Under the pieces are notes generated by a model. That model saw only the letters and a list, made by a program, of their open reading frames with translations, did no database searches and was not told the origin of the DNA. This document shows positions 1-7,926 of a DNA stretch of 12,867 nt, piece by piece. The stretch covers positions 1-12,867 of the forward strand of contig CAJTML010000056.1 of NCBI GenBank assembly GCA_910577495.1, read 5' to 3'. The translations under genes were made by a program, and so were the position numbers. The stretch's first letter is position 1. Each line of letters starts with the position of its first letter. This stretch comes from an uncultured Eggerthellaceae bacterium (GTDB lineage Bacteria; Actinomycetota; Coriobacteriia; Coriobacteriales; Eggerthellaceae).

Positions 1-1
1 T

Positions 2-1726
2 CCGCCTGAGGACTTGGTAGTGGGCACCGACATCGTTGTCATCCCCACCACCGACTCAACCCCGCCGGCTCCTGGCCTGCCGATCATCCCCGAGCCCATG
101 CCGGTATTGCCAAAAGACCCCAATCCGGCCGATATTAAGACCACGGTTTCAACTGAGATCATCGGCAAAACCGAACAGCACACCGACGACCGCATTTTGG
201 TGGGCGACACCATTCGCGTGACTTCGACCACTGAAAATATAGCTCCTGACTCTAAGCTCGTGGACGGTGTCGTGAAGCTCGTGCTGCCGAAGGGCTATGA
301 GCCCAAGCCAGGCACCATCACGCTCACGGACGCACAAGGCAACAAATACACGGTTGATGACAGCGCGTATGACCCCAAGACTGGCATCATCGCTGTTGTT
401 GCGGGAGACATCTACGGTGGCGAAAAGGTCTCGCTCTCGGTTGACGTTGACATTCTCTCCACCAAAGAGAGTCGCGAAGCCGAAGAGAATAACTCTGATG
501 GCGAAGATCCGGACAATCCAACTGTGCCGGGAGAGCCAGGAACGCCCGAGGATCCGGACAACCCTGGCACGCCAGGAGGACCTGGTACTCCCGGCAATCC
601 TGACGACCCGAGCAACCCCGACACCCCTGGAACCACGCCCGATGACCCCACCGCTCCTGAGCGTCCCGAAGGACCAGGCATTGAGGTGTCAATTCTCGGC
701 CAGTCCCCCACCGATGAGTGGATCGGCGGCAACACGCCTGATGATGGCGATGGTGACGACGGAGACGGAGACGGCGATGGTGATGGTGACGGCGACGACA
801 CCGAGAATCCCGACAAGCCCAAGCCCAGCAAAAAGCCTGAGCCTGGTTCGGTCTACGTTCCCGACAAGCCATGGAGTGAGCTGGAAGAAGAGCTGATCTC
901 CACCCCAACCACCACCGACCCGGATATGCCGATCGTGCTGCCTGCTTCGCCAAAAGAAACCGATGACGAAAACGGCCCTGCTGACATCGTGACCACCAAG
1001 TCGGCGCAAAACCTCACCCGTGACGACGGCGACACCCACGTTGGCGACACCGTTCGCTACACCGTGACCGTTAAGAACACGCGCGTACATACGGCTTGGT
1101 ATGAGACGGTTATTCGCGACGAGATCCCCAAGGGCTTGGAAATTGTCCCAGGATCCATCCAGGTCATCAATGCAAAGGGTGAAACGTTGAGCGTTGACGA
1201 TAGCGCGTACAACCCTGAGGATCGCGTTTTGGCAACAACCGTTGGAGATTTGCTTGGCGGCACCAAAGCCTCGCTCGTTTTCGACGTAACGGTAAGCGCT
1301 GAAGCCCTTGGTCAAGACGTGGGCAATATTGCTACAGCACATGGCACCACGCCGGCTGGTGTAGATGTTTCCACGATCGTCAACGGTGTGTCGCGCTTTA
1401 AGCCGGGCAAGCCGTTCACACCCGAAGAGGGTTGGGATGAGTACCTGGCGAACCATCCGGGTGCGGCTAACCGTGAGCCGGTGTATCCGTCCGCTAACGT
1501 CGACGCGAATGGTGGCATTGTGGGAGGCACAGCGCTTCCCGACACTGGCACGGATGCAGGCGCTGGCGATGACGCAGTTGACCCAACGCTGCATGGTCTT
1601 CCGAAAGCGGAAGGAACCATGCTTGCTCCGACCGGAGATAGCACCACCTCTACGTTTGCATTCTTTGGTCTTGCCGGCCTGTGCGCGGCAGGCGCGCTGC
1701 TCATGAGCTGGCGCAAGCAGCACTAA
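2..1726 (+). CDS. Sortase-anchored surface protein, 5'-truncated (C-terminal 574 residues)
   Basis: The reading frame is already open at the first bases and has no initiation site of its own, so the gene begins upstream; a TTG at 14 lacks a ribosome site and is not a credible start. Two related beta-type domains resembling DUF11 or other Gram-positive surface repeats lie at about 128-454 and 980-1297. They share VGDT near the start, a PKG step, a 'VDDSAY(D/N)P' segment and a 'GD(I/L)xGG' turn. Between them are a Pro/Gly-rich 15-residue repeat (506-685) and an Asp-Gly tract (740-799). The C-terminus has LAPTG (1622-1636), a hydrophobic segment and the charged tail RKQH, the standard sortase sorting signal, so the protein should be covalently attached to the cell wall. 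A second sorting-like motif, LPDTG, lies at 1535-1549. The ligand is unknown; adhesion or a structural stalk is inferred only from architecture. Confidence 0.88.
   Translation, partial: PPEDLVVGTDIVVIPTTDSTPPAPGLPIIPEPMPVLPKDPNPADIKTTVSTEIIGKTEQHTDDRILVGDTIRVTSTTENIAPDSKLVDGVVKLVLPKGYEPKPGTITLTDAQGNKYTVDDSAYDPKTGIIAVVAGDIYGGEKVSLSVDVDILSTKESREAEENNSDGEDPDNPTVPGEPGTPEDPDNPGTPGGPGTPGNPDDPSNPDTPGTTPDDPTAPERPEGPGIEVSILGQSPTDEWIGGNTPDDGDGDDGDGDGDGDGDGDDTENPDKPKPSKKPEPGSVYVPDKPWSELEEELISTPTTTDPDMPIVLPASPKETDDENGPADIVTTKSAQNLTRDDGDTHVGDTVRYTVTVKNTRVHTAWYETVIRDEIPKGLEIVPGSIQVINAKGETLSVDDSAYNPEDRVLATTVGDLLGGTKASLVFDVTVSAEALGQDVGNIATAHGTTPAGVDVSTIVNGVSRFKPGKPFTPEEGWDEYLANHPGAANREPVYPSANVDANGGIVGGTALPDTGTDAGAGDDAVDPTLHGLPKAEGTMLAPTGDSTTSTFAFFGLAGLCAAGALLMSWRKQH
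506..685 (+). repeat. Degenerate 45-bp (15-residue) tandem repeat, Pro/Gly-rich spacer
   Basis: Four consecutive 45-bp units begin at 506, 551, 596 and 641. The first two both begin GATCCGGACAAYCC and encode DPDNPTVPGEPGTPE and DPDNPGTPGGPGTPG. The third (NPDDPSNPDTPGTTP) and fourth have drifted. This extended, collagen-like spacer separates the two folded domains of the surface protein. In-register units suggest growth by duplication or slippage. Confidence 0.8.
740..799 (+). repeat. Asp-Gly tract (GAY-GGN repeat)
   Basis: Twenty codons encode only Asp and Gly, mostly as alternating DG pairs, from hexanucleotide-like GAY GGN repeats. The tract gives a strongly acidic, flexible linker just before the second domain. 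It could bind divalent cations loosely, but it lacks the nonapeptide register of RTX repeats. Codon third positions vary, so the DNA is not a perfect microsatellite. Confidence 0.75.
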
Positions 1727-1750
1727 GGTAGTTACAGAAGGAGATCACCC

Positions 1751-2995
1751 ATGCTCACGAACCTGTTTCTTGGAGACAGCACCAGCAGACTTGGCTTTGG
1801 CGCCATGCGCTTACCTGTCATTGATGGCAACCAGGCAGCCATCAATCAAAAGGCGCTGGATGCCATGGTTGATGCTGCGCTGGCGGCGGGTGTCAATTAC
1901 TTCGACACCGCCTACCCCTACCACGGAAACATGTCCGAACGTGCACTGGGTGCATCTCTGGCTCGGCACCCGCGCGAGAACTTTTACCTGGCCACCAAGT
2001 ATCCGGGGCACCAGATTGCCGAGACGTATGACCCCGCTGCAATCTTTGAGGAGCAGCTTGCCAAGTGCGGCGTGGAGTACTTCGACTTCTATCTCTTGCA
2101 CAACATCTACGAAGCCTCACTTGAGGTCTATACCGATGAGCAGTGGGGCATTGCGGATTATTTCATTGAGCAAAAACGCCTGGGGCGCATTCGCCATCTG
2201 GGCTTTTCGTGTCACGGGCGCATCGAAACGCTGGAAGCATTCCTTGCGTATGGAGCGAAAAAATACGCCGAGCTGGCTGAAAAAGACCCTGAAACCGCCG
2301 CGCTGTTTAGCGGCACCAACATCATGGAGTTCTGCCAAATTCAGCTCAACTACCTGGATTGGTCGCTTCAGCGTGGTCAGGAAAAATACGCACTGCTTGA
2401 GCGTGTGGGCATCCCAATTGTGGTTATGGAGCCTTTGCGCGGCGGCAAGCTGGCCACGCTTCACGAGGATCAGATGGAGCAGCTGCGCGCACTGAACGCT
2501 GAGCGCACGGCTGCTGCCTGGTCATTTGAGTGGTTGCTTGCACTGGACGGCGTCAAGGTCATTTTATCGGGCATGTCCAACTTGGAGCAGGTTGAGCAAA
2601 ATTGTGCAACATTTACTGAAGCGGAGGCGCTTACCACCGAAGAAGAAGCGGCGCTGGTGCGTGTTGCCGAAACGCTCAAAAGCGGTGTGCCCTGTACGGG
2701 GTGTCGCTATTGCGTGGACTCATGCCCGGTACAGATTGACATTCCACTCATGATGGAAACCTACAATGACCTGCAGTTTGACACCAATTTCACGGTTGGT
2801 ATGCAAATGGAAGCGGTGCCCGCAGGACACCGCGCCACTGATTGCTTGGCTTGCGGAGCATGCGCGCGGATGTGCCCGCAAAGCATTGACATCCCCTCTG
2901 TGCTCAGCCAGTTAAGCGCAACGCTTGCCACCATGCCCAAGTGGGCTGATCTGTGCAAAGAGCGTGCCGAGGCTGCCGCGCGCGCCAAAGCGTAG
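1751..2995 (+). CDS. Aldo/keto reductase with C-terminal dicluster ferredoxin domain
   Basis: A 414-residue fusion of an NAD(P)H aldo/keto reductase barrel and a 2x[4Fe-4S] ferredoxin tail, the architecture of the predicted oxidoreductases in COG1453. Barrel signs are an N-terminal LGFGAMRLP, and the AKR tetrad candidates Asp52 and Tyr57 (FDTAYPYH), Lys83 (LATKYPGH) and His117 (LLHN). The tail has two CX2CX2CX3CP motifs at Cys315/318/321/325 and Cys365/368/371/375. The start is fixed by AGAAGGAG at 1736-1743. The gene lies 24 bp after the surface protein stop with no visible terminator between them, so read-through is likely. It is probably cytoplasmic and may pass electrons between a carbonyl substrate, NAD(P)H and ferredoxin. 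The substrate cannot be told from sequence. Confidence 0.93.
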   Translation: MLTNLFLGDSTSRLGFGAMRLPVIDGNQAAINQKALDAMVDAALAAGVNYFDTAYPYHGNMSERALGASLARHPRENFYLATKYPGHQIAETYDPAAIFEEQLAKCGVEYFDFYLLHNIYEASLEVYTDEQWGIADYFIEQKRLGRIRHLGFSCHGRIETLEAFLAYGAKKYAELAEKDPETAALFSGTNIMEFCQIQLNYLDWSLQRGQEKYALLERVGIPIVVMEPLRGGKLATLHEDQMEQLRALNAERTAAAWSFEWLLALDGVKVILSGMSNLEQVEQNCATFTEAEALTTEEEAALVRVAETLKSGVPCTGCRYCVDSCPVQIDIPLMMETYNDLQFDTNFTVGMQMEAVPAGHRATDCLACGACARMCPQSIDIPSVLSQLSATLATMPKWADLCKERAEAAARAKA

Positions 2996-3016
2996 CAGCT
3001 TCGCCTCCATCTACAT

Positions 3017-3052
3017 CGAGGGTGTGTCTCTGCTGTGAGGGACACACCCTCG
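3017..3052. terminator. Strong hairpin between convergent genes
   Basis: A perfect 12-bp stem (CGAGGGTGTGTC at 3017-3028 paired with GACACACCCTCG at 3041-3052) encloses a 12-nt loop that can pair further. On the plus strand it is followed by the T-rich stretch TTCATGTTATTTA, so it suits the aldo/keto reductase transcript best. On the minus strand it begins 11 bases past the nifJ stop but has no T-run after it. It is probably a shared terminator of the two convergent genes. Confidence 0.8.
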
Positions 3053-3062
3053 TTCATGTTAT

Positions 3063-6000
3063 TTACGCTTTTTGATCTTGGTGAGCCGTGGGCGGAGCAT
3101 ACACATCCTGGGTGCGACTGAGCTCCGTATAGGTTTTCTCGCAGTCTTTCGCCAGCTCACTCTGAAGCAGTGCAGAGAGCTGCGGCTTTCTATCTTTTAA
3201 GCTGGCATAGCGGTTTTGCCCATCCAAAAATGGCGGCAAACCATCTGCGGTATCAGGCGCCGCGGAATCCAAAATGAAGGGGTTTTGCCCCTGCTCAGCA
3301 AGCGCGGGGTTAAAGCGCCACAGCGGCCAATATCCCGAGGCCACCGCTTCTTTTTGAGCGGGCACCACCGAGCTCATGCCGGCTTTAAGTCCCCAAGAAA
3401 TGCAGGGACACAAGCAAATCACAATGGACGGACCGGGATAGCTTTCAGCCTCGCGCATGGCCGTGATGACTTGCTGCATGTTGGCGCCAAGACACACGTG
3501 CGCCACGTATACATAGCCATACGCCATCATCATGCGACCAAGGTTTTTCTTCGGCGTCGACTTACCATCCAGTGCAAACCCTGACACACTGCCCAGCTGG
3601 GTTGCCTTGGAAAGCTCGCCGCCGGTATTGGAATACCCTTCCGTATCAAGGACAAGCATGTTGATGTCTTCGCCGCTTGCCAGCACGTGATCGATGCCGC
3701 CATAGCCAATGTCATACGCCCAACCGTCGCCGCCAACAGCCCAAACGCTCTTCTTGCCAAACATCGTGGCATACTCCAGCATTTCCTTATAGGGCGCTGT
3801 GTCCGAAAGGTTCGCCGCAACAATGCGCTCCTGGATTGCCTGACCTACCTCATAGGAGGCCGCGCCATCATCCTTGACCGCAAGCCAGGTGGTCAAAAGC
3901 TCTTTGAGCTCAGGTGTTGGCGGAGTCGGTGCGTCTTTCTCAAGCGCTTGATTGACCAGCGCTTCAAGGTGTCCGCGACGAATCTTGATGCCCTTGTGGA
4001 TGCCATAGCCGTATTCGCCATTATCCTCAAACAGCGAGTTTGCCCAGGCAGGTCCATGCCCGTGCTCGTTTGTGGCATACGGCATTGCCGGCATATATGC
4101 GCCCCAAATGGACGAGCAGCCCGTCGCATTCGCAATGACAAGACGATCGCCAAACAGCTGCGTCAAAAGTTTCACATAGGGGGTCTCGCCACAACCCGCG
4201 CAGCAGCTGGAGAACTCCAAAAGCGGCTTTTGGAGCTGGGTGCCAGGCACTGTTGAGGCAGGAATAAGATCATCTTTGAGCGAGATGTTGTTTTGGGCGA
4301 ATTCCAGATTTACCTTCTGCGTTTCAAGCTGCGTTGACAAGGGCTTCATGGTCAGAGCATGGCCGGGGCAGTTGGTGGCACACGAGCCACAACCAACGCA
4401 ATCTTGCGGATAGACCTGAATGCGAAAATGCAGGTCAGCATGTCCTTTGAGCGTTGCAGGCTTGGTCTGATAGCTTTCGGGCGCACGCTCAAGCTCAGCG
4501 TCCGTTGCCAGATACGGGCGAATTGCCGCATGCGGACACACAAGCGAGCATTCATAGCACTGCACACACTTTTGCGTATCCCACTCAGGAATCTCAAAGG
4601 CAACCGTGCGTTTCTCTAGGGCAGTCGTGCCAAGCGGCACCGCCCCGGTCGGATCAAATTTCGACACCGGAAGGTCGTTGCCCTTAAGCTCTTCCATGGG
4701 CTTAAACACATTTTCAATATAGGCGCTTTCATGCTCTCCGAGCGCATCCATAGATGTTTGTGCACCAGTGTCAGCAAGGTGTGCCCAGCTTGCAGGATAG
4801 TCAATCTGCTTGAGGCATGACAGCGTTTTATCCACCGCTTCAATATCGCGTTTAACCACGTCAGCGCCTTTGGAGGCATACATAACCGCAATGTCGTCTT
4901 TAAGGTGGGCTATGGCTTCATCAAAGTCCATAACGCCCGTGAGCTTAAAGAACACCACCTGCATGATCATGTTGATACGCGCGCCCAGCCCACAATCAGC
5001 CGCCAGCTGCGAAGCGTTAATGTTGTAGAACTTCGCCTGCTTGTTCGCAATGTCAGCAAGCAAATCCGCCGGCACGTGCGCCTCAAGTTCCTGCACCGTC
5101 TCCCACGGCGAGTTCAGCACAAAAATACCGCCCTGCTTCAGCTCGTCAAGCAGGTGATAGCGACGTCGCGAGGCATAAATATCCTTGTGGCACGCCACAT
5201 AGTCTGCCTGGTTAATCAGATAGGGCGAATGGATGGGCGCATCCGCGAAACGCAGATACGAAATAGTCAAGCCACCCGATTTGCGCGAGTCAAACCACGC
5301 GTAATCCTGCGCAAACTTGCCCGCATAATCGCCCACGATCCGCGCGGCTTGCTTGTTGGCGCCGACCGTACCGTCAGACCCAAACCCGTAGAAAATGCAC
5401 TGCGTGGCGTTTCCAGGGAACGTATAAATCGTCTCGCCCAGCTCAAGTGAGGTATGCGTCACATCGTCAGTGATACCAACCGTGAAGCGCTTTTTGGGGC
5501 TTTCGGCTGCCATGTTGTCGAAGACCGCTTTTGCCATCGTGGGCGAAAAATCCTTCGACGACAAGCCATAACGTCCACCGTATACCTTGATGGCACGCCC
5601 CGAATCAAGCAGCGCCATGCACACGTCTTGATAGAGCGGCTCGCCCTGGCTGCCGGGCTCTTTCGTCCTATCCAGCGCACTCACCACTTTGGTGGTAGCG
5701 GGAAGTACTGCCATGAGATGCTCTGCGGAAAACGGTCGACACAGGCGCACCTTAACCAGGCCAACCTTTTCGCCCTGATCAACTAGATAGCGCACGACCT
5801 CTTCAACGACATCGCACGACGACGCCATCGTGACAATCACACGTTCGGCATCAGGCGCGCCCACATAATCAAACAGGTGATAGTGGCGCCCCGTCACCTG
5901 CCCCACCTTGTCCATGTTTGCCTGCACAATATGTGGCAGCGCATCATAGAGCGGGTTGGCGGCTTCGCGATTCTGGAAATATATGTCGGGGTTTTGCGCT

Positions 6001-6653
6001 GTACCATGCATGACCGGGTGTTCCGGCTCAAGCGCACGCTGGCGAAAAGCGCGGATCTTATCCCAGTTCACCAGCGGCAACATGTCTTGCGGATCAATGG
6101 GGGTAATGGTCTCAATCTCATCAGAAGTGCGGAATCCGTCGAAGAAGTGCACAAACGGAAGCGACGCGTCAATTGCTGAAAGGTGCGCCACCCACGACAA
6201 GTCCATACATTCTTGCACCGACGCAGAGCCCAGCATGGCAACGCCCGTTTGGCGCACCGCCATGATGTCTTGGTGGTCTCCAAAGATAGACAGCGCATGT
6301 GTTGAGAGCGATCGGCACGTGATATGAAAGACACCTGGCAAATTCTCACCCGAAATCTTAAACATGTTCGGGATCATGAGCATAAGTCCCTGGGAGTCCG
6401 TAATGGTCGTACCCAGCGCACCGCCTGCCAGAACACCATGCAAAGCACCAGCAACACCTTTTTCAGATTGCATCTCTTTTACATCAACCGGCTGGCCGAA
6501 GAAGTTTTTGCGACCCTGGCTAGACCACGCCTCAATAGTTTCTGCCATATGCGAAGCAGGCGTAATCGGGAAAATGACCGCCGCGTCAGATAGCGCATAC
6601 GCCGCATACCCTGCAGCCGTCATGCCGTCCATTGCTTTGTTTGTCTGCGCCAT
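3063..6653 (-). CDS. nifJ: Pyruvate:ferredoxin (flavodoxin) oxidoreductase, single chain
   Basis: A 1196-residue homodimer-type PFOR: pyruvate + CoA + oxidised ferredoxin to acetyl-CoA + CO2 + reduced ferredoxin, using TPP and three [4Fe-4S] clusters in the cytoplasm. With the ATG at 6653, Thr31 (FPITP), Glu64 (EMQSE) and Arg114 (HITCR) fall at the same numbers as the catalytic residues of the Desulfovibrio africanus enzyme, which supports this start over an in-frame ATG at 6701. The inserted ferredoxin domain has Cys696/699/702/706 and Cys752/755/758/762. The proximal cluster ligands are Cys818, Cys821, Cys846 and Cys1084. The TPP domain contains GGDGWAYDIGYGG and YSNTGG (Asn1009). An oddity is DTEGYSNTGGELSKATQ where characterised enzymes have DTEVYSNTGGQxSKATP. 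The gene lies 82 bp behind the yfdV-like transporter with a hairpin between, so it may be read from the oxc promoter, its own, or both. Action on another 2-oxoacid cannot be excluded. Confidence 0.96.
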   Translation of the reverse strand: MAQTNKAMDGMTAAGYAAYALSDAAVIFPITPASHMAETIEAWSSQGRKNFFGQPVDVKEMQSEKGVAGALHGVLAGGALGTTITDSQGLMLMIPNMFKISGENLPGVFHITCRSLSTHALSIFGDHQDIMAVRQTGVAMLGSASVQECMDLSWVAHLSAIDASLPFVHFFDGFRTSDEIETITPIDPQDMLPLVNWDKIRAFRQRALEPEHPVMHGTAQNPDIYFQNREAANPLYDALPHIVQANMDKVGQVTGRHYHLFDYVGAPDAERVIVTMASSCDVVEEVVRYLVDQGEKVGLVKVRLCRPFSAEHLMAVLPATTKVVSALDRTKEPGSQGEPLYQDVCMALLDSGRAIKVYGGRYGLSSKDFSPTMAKAVFDNMAAESPKKRFTVGITDDVTHTSLELGETIYTFPGNATQCIFYGFGSDGTVGANKQAARIVGDYAGKFAQDYAWFDSRKSGGLTISYLRFADAPIHSPYLINQADYVACHKDIYASRRRYHLLDELKQGGIFVLNSPWETVQELEAHVPADLLADIANKQAKFYNINASQLAADCGLGARINMIMQVVFFKLTGVMDFDEAIAHLKDDIAVMYASKGADVVKRDIEAVDKTLSCLKQIDYPASWAHLADTGAQTSMDALGEHESAYIENVFKPMEELKGNDLPVSKFDPTGAVPLGTTALEKRTVAFEIPEWDTQKCVQCYECSLVCPHAAIRPYLATDAELERAPESYQTKPATLKGHADLHFRIQVYPQDCVGCGSCATNCPGHALTMKPLSTQLETQKVNLEFAQNNISLKDDLIPASTVPGTQLQKPLLEFSSCCAGCGETPYVKLLTQLFGDRLVIANATGCSSIWGAYMPAMPYATNEHGHGPAWANSLFEDNGEYGYGIHKGIKIRRGHLEALVNQALEKDAPTPPTPELKELLTTWLAVKDDGAASYEVGQAIQERIVAANLSDTAPYKEMLEYATMFGKKSVWAVGGDGWAYDIGYGGIDHVLASGEDINMLVLDTEGYSNTGGELSKATQLGSVSGFALDGKSTPKKNLGRMMMAYGYVYVAHVCLGANMQQVITAMREAESYPGPSIVICLCPCISWGLKAGMSSVVPAQKEAVASGYWPLWRFNPALAEQGQNPFILDSAAPDTADGLPPFLDGQNRYASLKDRKPQLSALLQSELAKDCEKTYTELSRTQDVYAPPTAHQDQKA

Positions 6654-6658
6654 AAAAG

Positions 6659-6665
6659 CCCCCTT
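6659..6665 (-). promoter_or_regulatory. Ribosome binding site fixing the nifJ start
   Basis: AAGGGGG on the minus strand lies 5 nt before the ATG at 6653. The in-frame ATG at 6701 would add 16 residues, lies inside the arm of the hairpin at 6675-6716 and lacks such a site. Confidence 0.75.
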
Positions 6666-6674
6666 ATACAACAC

Positions 6675-6716
6675 GAGAGCGGATGAAACTTGTGTCTCCA
6701 AGTCTTATCCGCTCTC
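6675..6716 (-). promoter_or_regulatory. Long hairpin between yfdV-like gene and nifJ (terminator or attenuator)
   Basis: GAGAGCGGAT (6675-6684) is perfectly complementary to ATCCGCTCTC (6707-6716). The inner ACTTG (6688-6692) and CAAGT (6699-6703) continue the stem, leaving a 6-nt loop and one mismatch plus one G-U pair between the two stems. On the minus strand it begins about 20 nt after the transporter stop and ends 21 nt before the nifJ start, followed by GTGTTGT, a poor T-run. It could be a leaky terminator that reduces nifJ expression from the oxc transcript, an mRNA processing or stability element, or part of the nifJ leader. Confidence 0.65.
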
Positions 6717-6735
6717 TTGAAAATCATGCGTTTGT

Positions 6736-7893
6736 TTAGCCGAACATATGAAGAATAATCGGCATAATCCAAACAATCAGAATTGCAGTTGCAGCAAAGC
6801 CAACCGTTGATACGGCAACCGTTGACGCGCCCTCGCGTACATAGATGTTATAGCGAGACGAAATGATGATGCCAGAGAACGCAGGCGGCAAAGCAACAGC
6901 CATAACCAGCATGCTCAGCTTGTCGCCCTCTCCTGCCATGCCACACAAAATACCAGCTACGATAAAGACGGCAGGGGTCAAGATCAAACGGAAGAACGTG
7001 TTCCACAGCGTCTCTTTGCCGATGGAGAATTTAACCGTTGACAGTGCCAAGCCTGCTGCCAAAACAGCAACACCAGAGTTTGCTTTAGCAATCAGCTCAA
7101 AGCACGGATCAAGCTCGGGCGGGAAATGAATGCCCAGCACAACCAGCAGCACTGCCAGAAGCGGAGACCAGCACACCGGCTTTTTCAGGGCGTCCAAAAT
7201 AGCCTTGACGTTGGGGTTCATGTGCTTTTCGGGCGTGCGCTTACCGAGATTTGACGAAGCCGCAACATCAACTTCGCCCTTCGGGGTTAACACGTCATGA
7301 AGCTTACCCTTGGCCGCCTCAGGATCGTCGGCTTTAACAGCGCCATCTGCTGAAACGGCAGGTGTAGTTGCAGGCGCGGCCGCGGTTGCCGCAGCGCCTG
7401 AGGTTGCAAGTGCTTTTGCCTTATCCTTGCTCTGACCTAAGTTAATAAGGTAGAAACCAATCGGGATGGTAATAGCGTTAACCACAATTGAAACAATAGC
7501 AATAACCAGATTGGTATCTACCGAATTGCCATAGATCGGGTCAAGCACGGCAAATCCCAAAAAGCCAATAGTTGGCGAACCTGCAATCAAAGCACAGATT
7601 GCAGCCTCTTGTGTTGAGTGGTGGAACAGCTTCTTGCACAGAAAGAAGCTCAGCATAAACATGCCCACAACACCCACCACCGACAGGATGGTTAGCGTCA
7701 AATCTGACACCAACATCTCGCGAGTTGCTTTCACGATTGATACAAACAACGCTGCTGGCAACGCAATATCAAGTACTACCTTATTCAGGCCCTGACGTTG
7801 ATCATTGTCGAAGTAGCGCAACTTACCGCAGATATATCCCAAAACCATAATGACCAAAATAGGCAGAATGTCATTAATGAGGATCTTCTCCAT
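6736..7893 (-). CDS. yfdV: AEC-family transporter, YfdV-like; probable oxalate-linked carrier
   Basis: A 385-residue integral membrane protein of the auxin efflux carrier (AEC) family. Segments such as ALIAGSPTIGFLGFAVLDPI, LIAKANSGVAV and ALPPAFSGIIISSR match E. coli YfdV as I recall it. Hydrophobic helices fill residues about 5-150 and 240-385. Between them is a hydrophilic, Ala-rich loop (about 154-236), which makes the protein some 70 residues longer than YfdV (about 314). The start follows a very strong AGGAAGGAGAT, and the gene begins 33 bp after the oxc stop, so the two are co-transcribed. In E. coli yfdV also neighbours the oxalyl-CoA decarboxylase gene yfdU. Import of oxalate or exchange with formate is inferred from this context; AEC proteins also carry malate, malonate and other dicarboxylates. 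Confidence 0.9.
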   Translation of the reverse strand: MEKILINDILPILVIMVLGYICGKLRYFDNDQRQGLNKVVLDIALPAALFVSIVKATREMLVSDLTLTILSVVGVVGMFMLSFFLCKKLFHHSTQEAAICALIAGSPTIGFLGFAVLDPIYGNSVDTNLVIAIVSIVVNAITIPIGFYLINLGQSKDKAKALATSGAAATAAAPATTPAVSADGAVKADDPEAAKGKLHDVLTPKGEVDVAASSNLGKRTPEKHMNPNVKAILDALKKPVCWSPLLAVLLVVLGIHFPPELDPCFELIAKANSGVAVLAAGLALSTVKFSIGKETLWNTFFRLILTPAVFIVAGILCGMAGEGDKLSMLVMAVALPPAFSGIIISSRYNIYVREGASTVAVSTVGFAATAILIVWIMPIILHMFG

Positions 7894-7926
7894 GGTTATC
7901 TCCTTCCTTGAGACGCGCCGTTAAAC

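Noticed and set aside
740..799. RTX or dockerin calcium-binding repeat
   Set aside because: It lacks the GGxGxDxUx nonapeptide or DxDxDG loop register; it is a simple Asp-Gly tract.
689..1723. A 344-codon open frame on the minus strand opposite the surface protein gene
   Set aside because: It mirrors the repeat-rich coding strand, has no ribosome site or recognisable domain, and the plus strand encodes clear domains and a sorting signal.
3063..6653. Oxalate oxidoreductase, suggested by the oxalate context
   Set aside because: The known oxalate oxidoreductase is multi-subunit and distinct; this is a single-chain PFOR with catalytic residues at PFOR positions. Altered specificity is kept only as a question.
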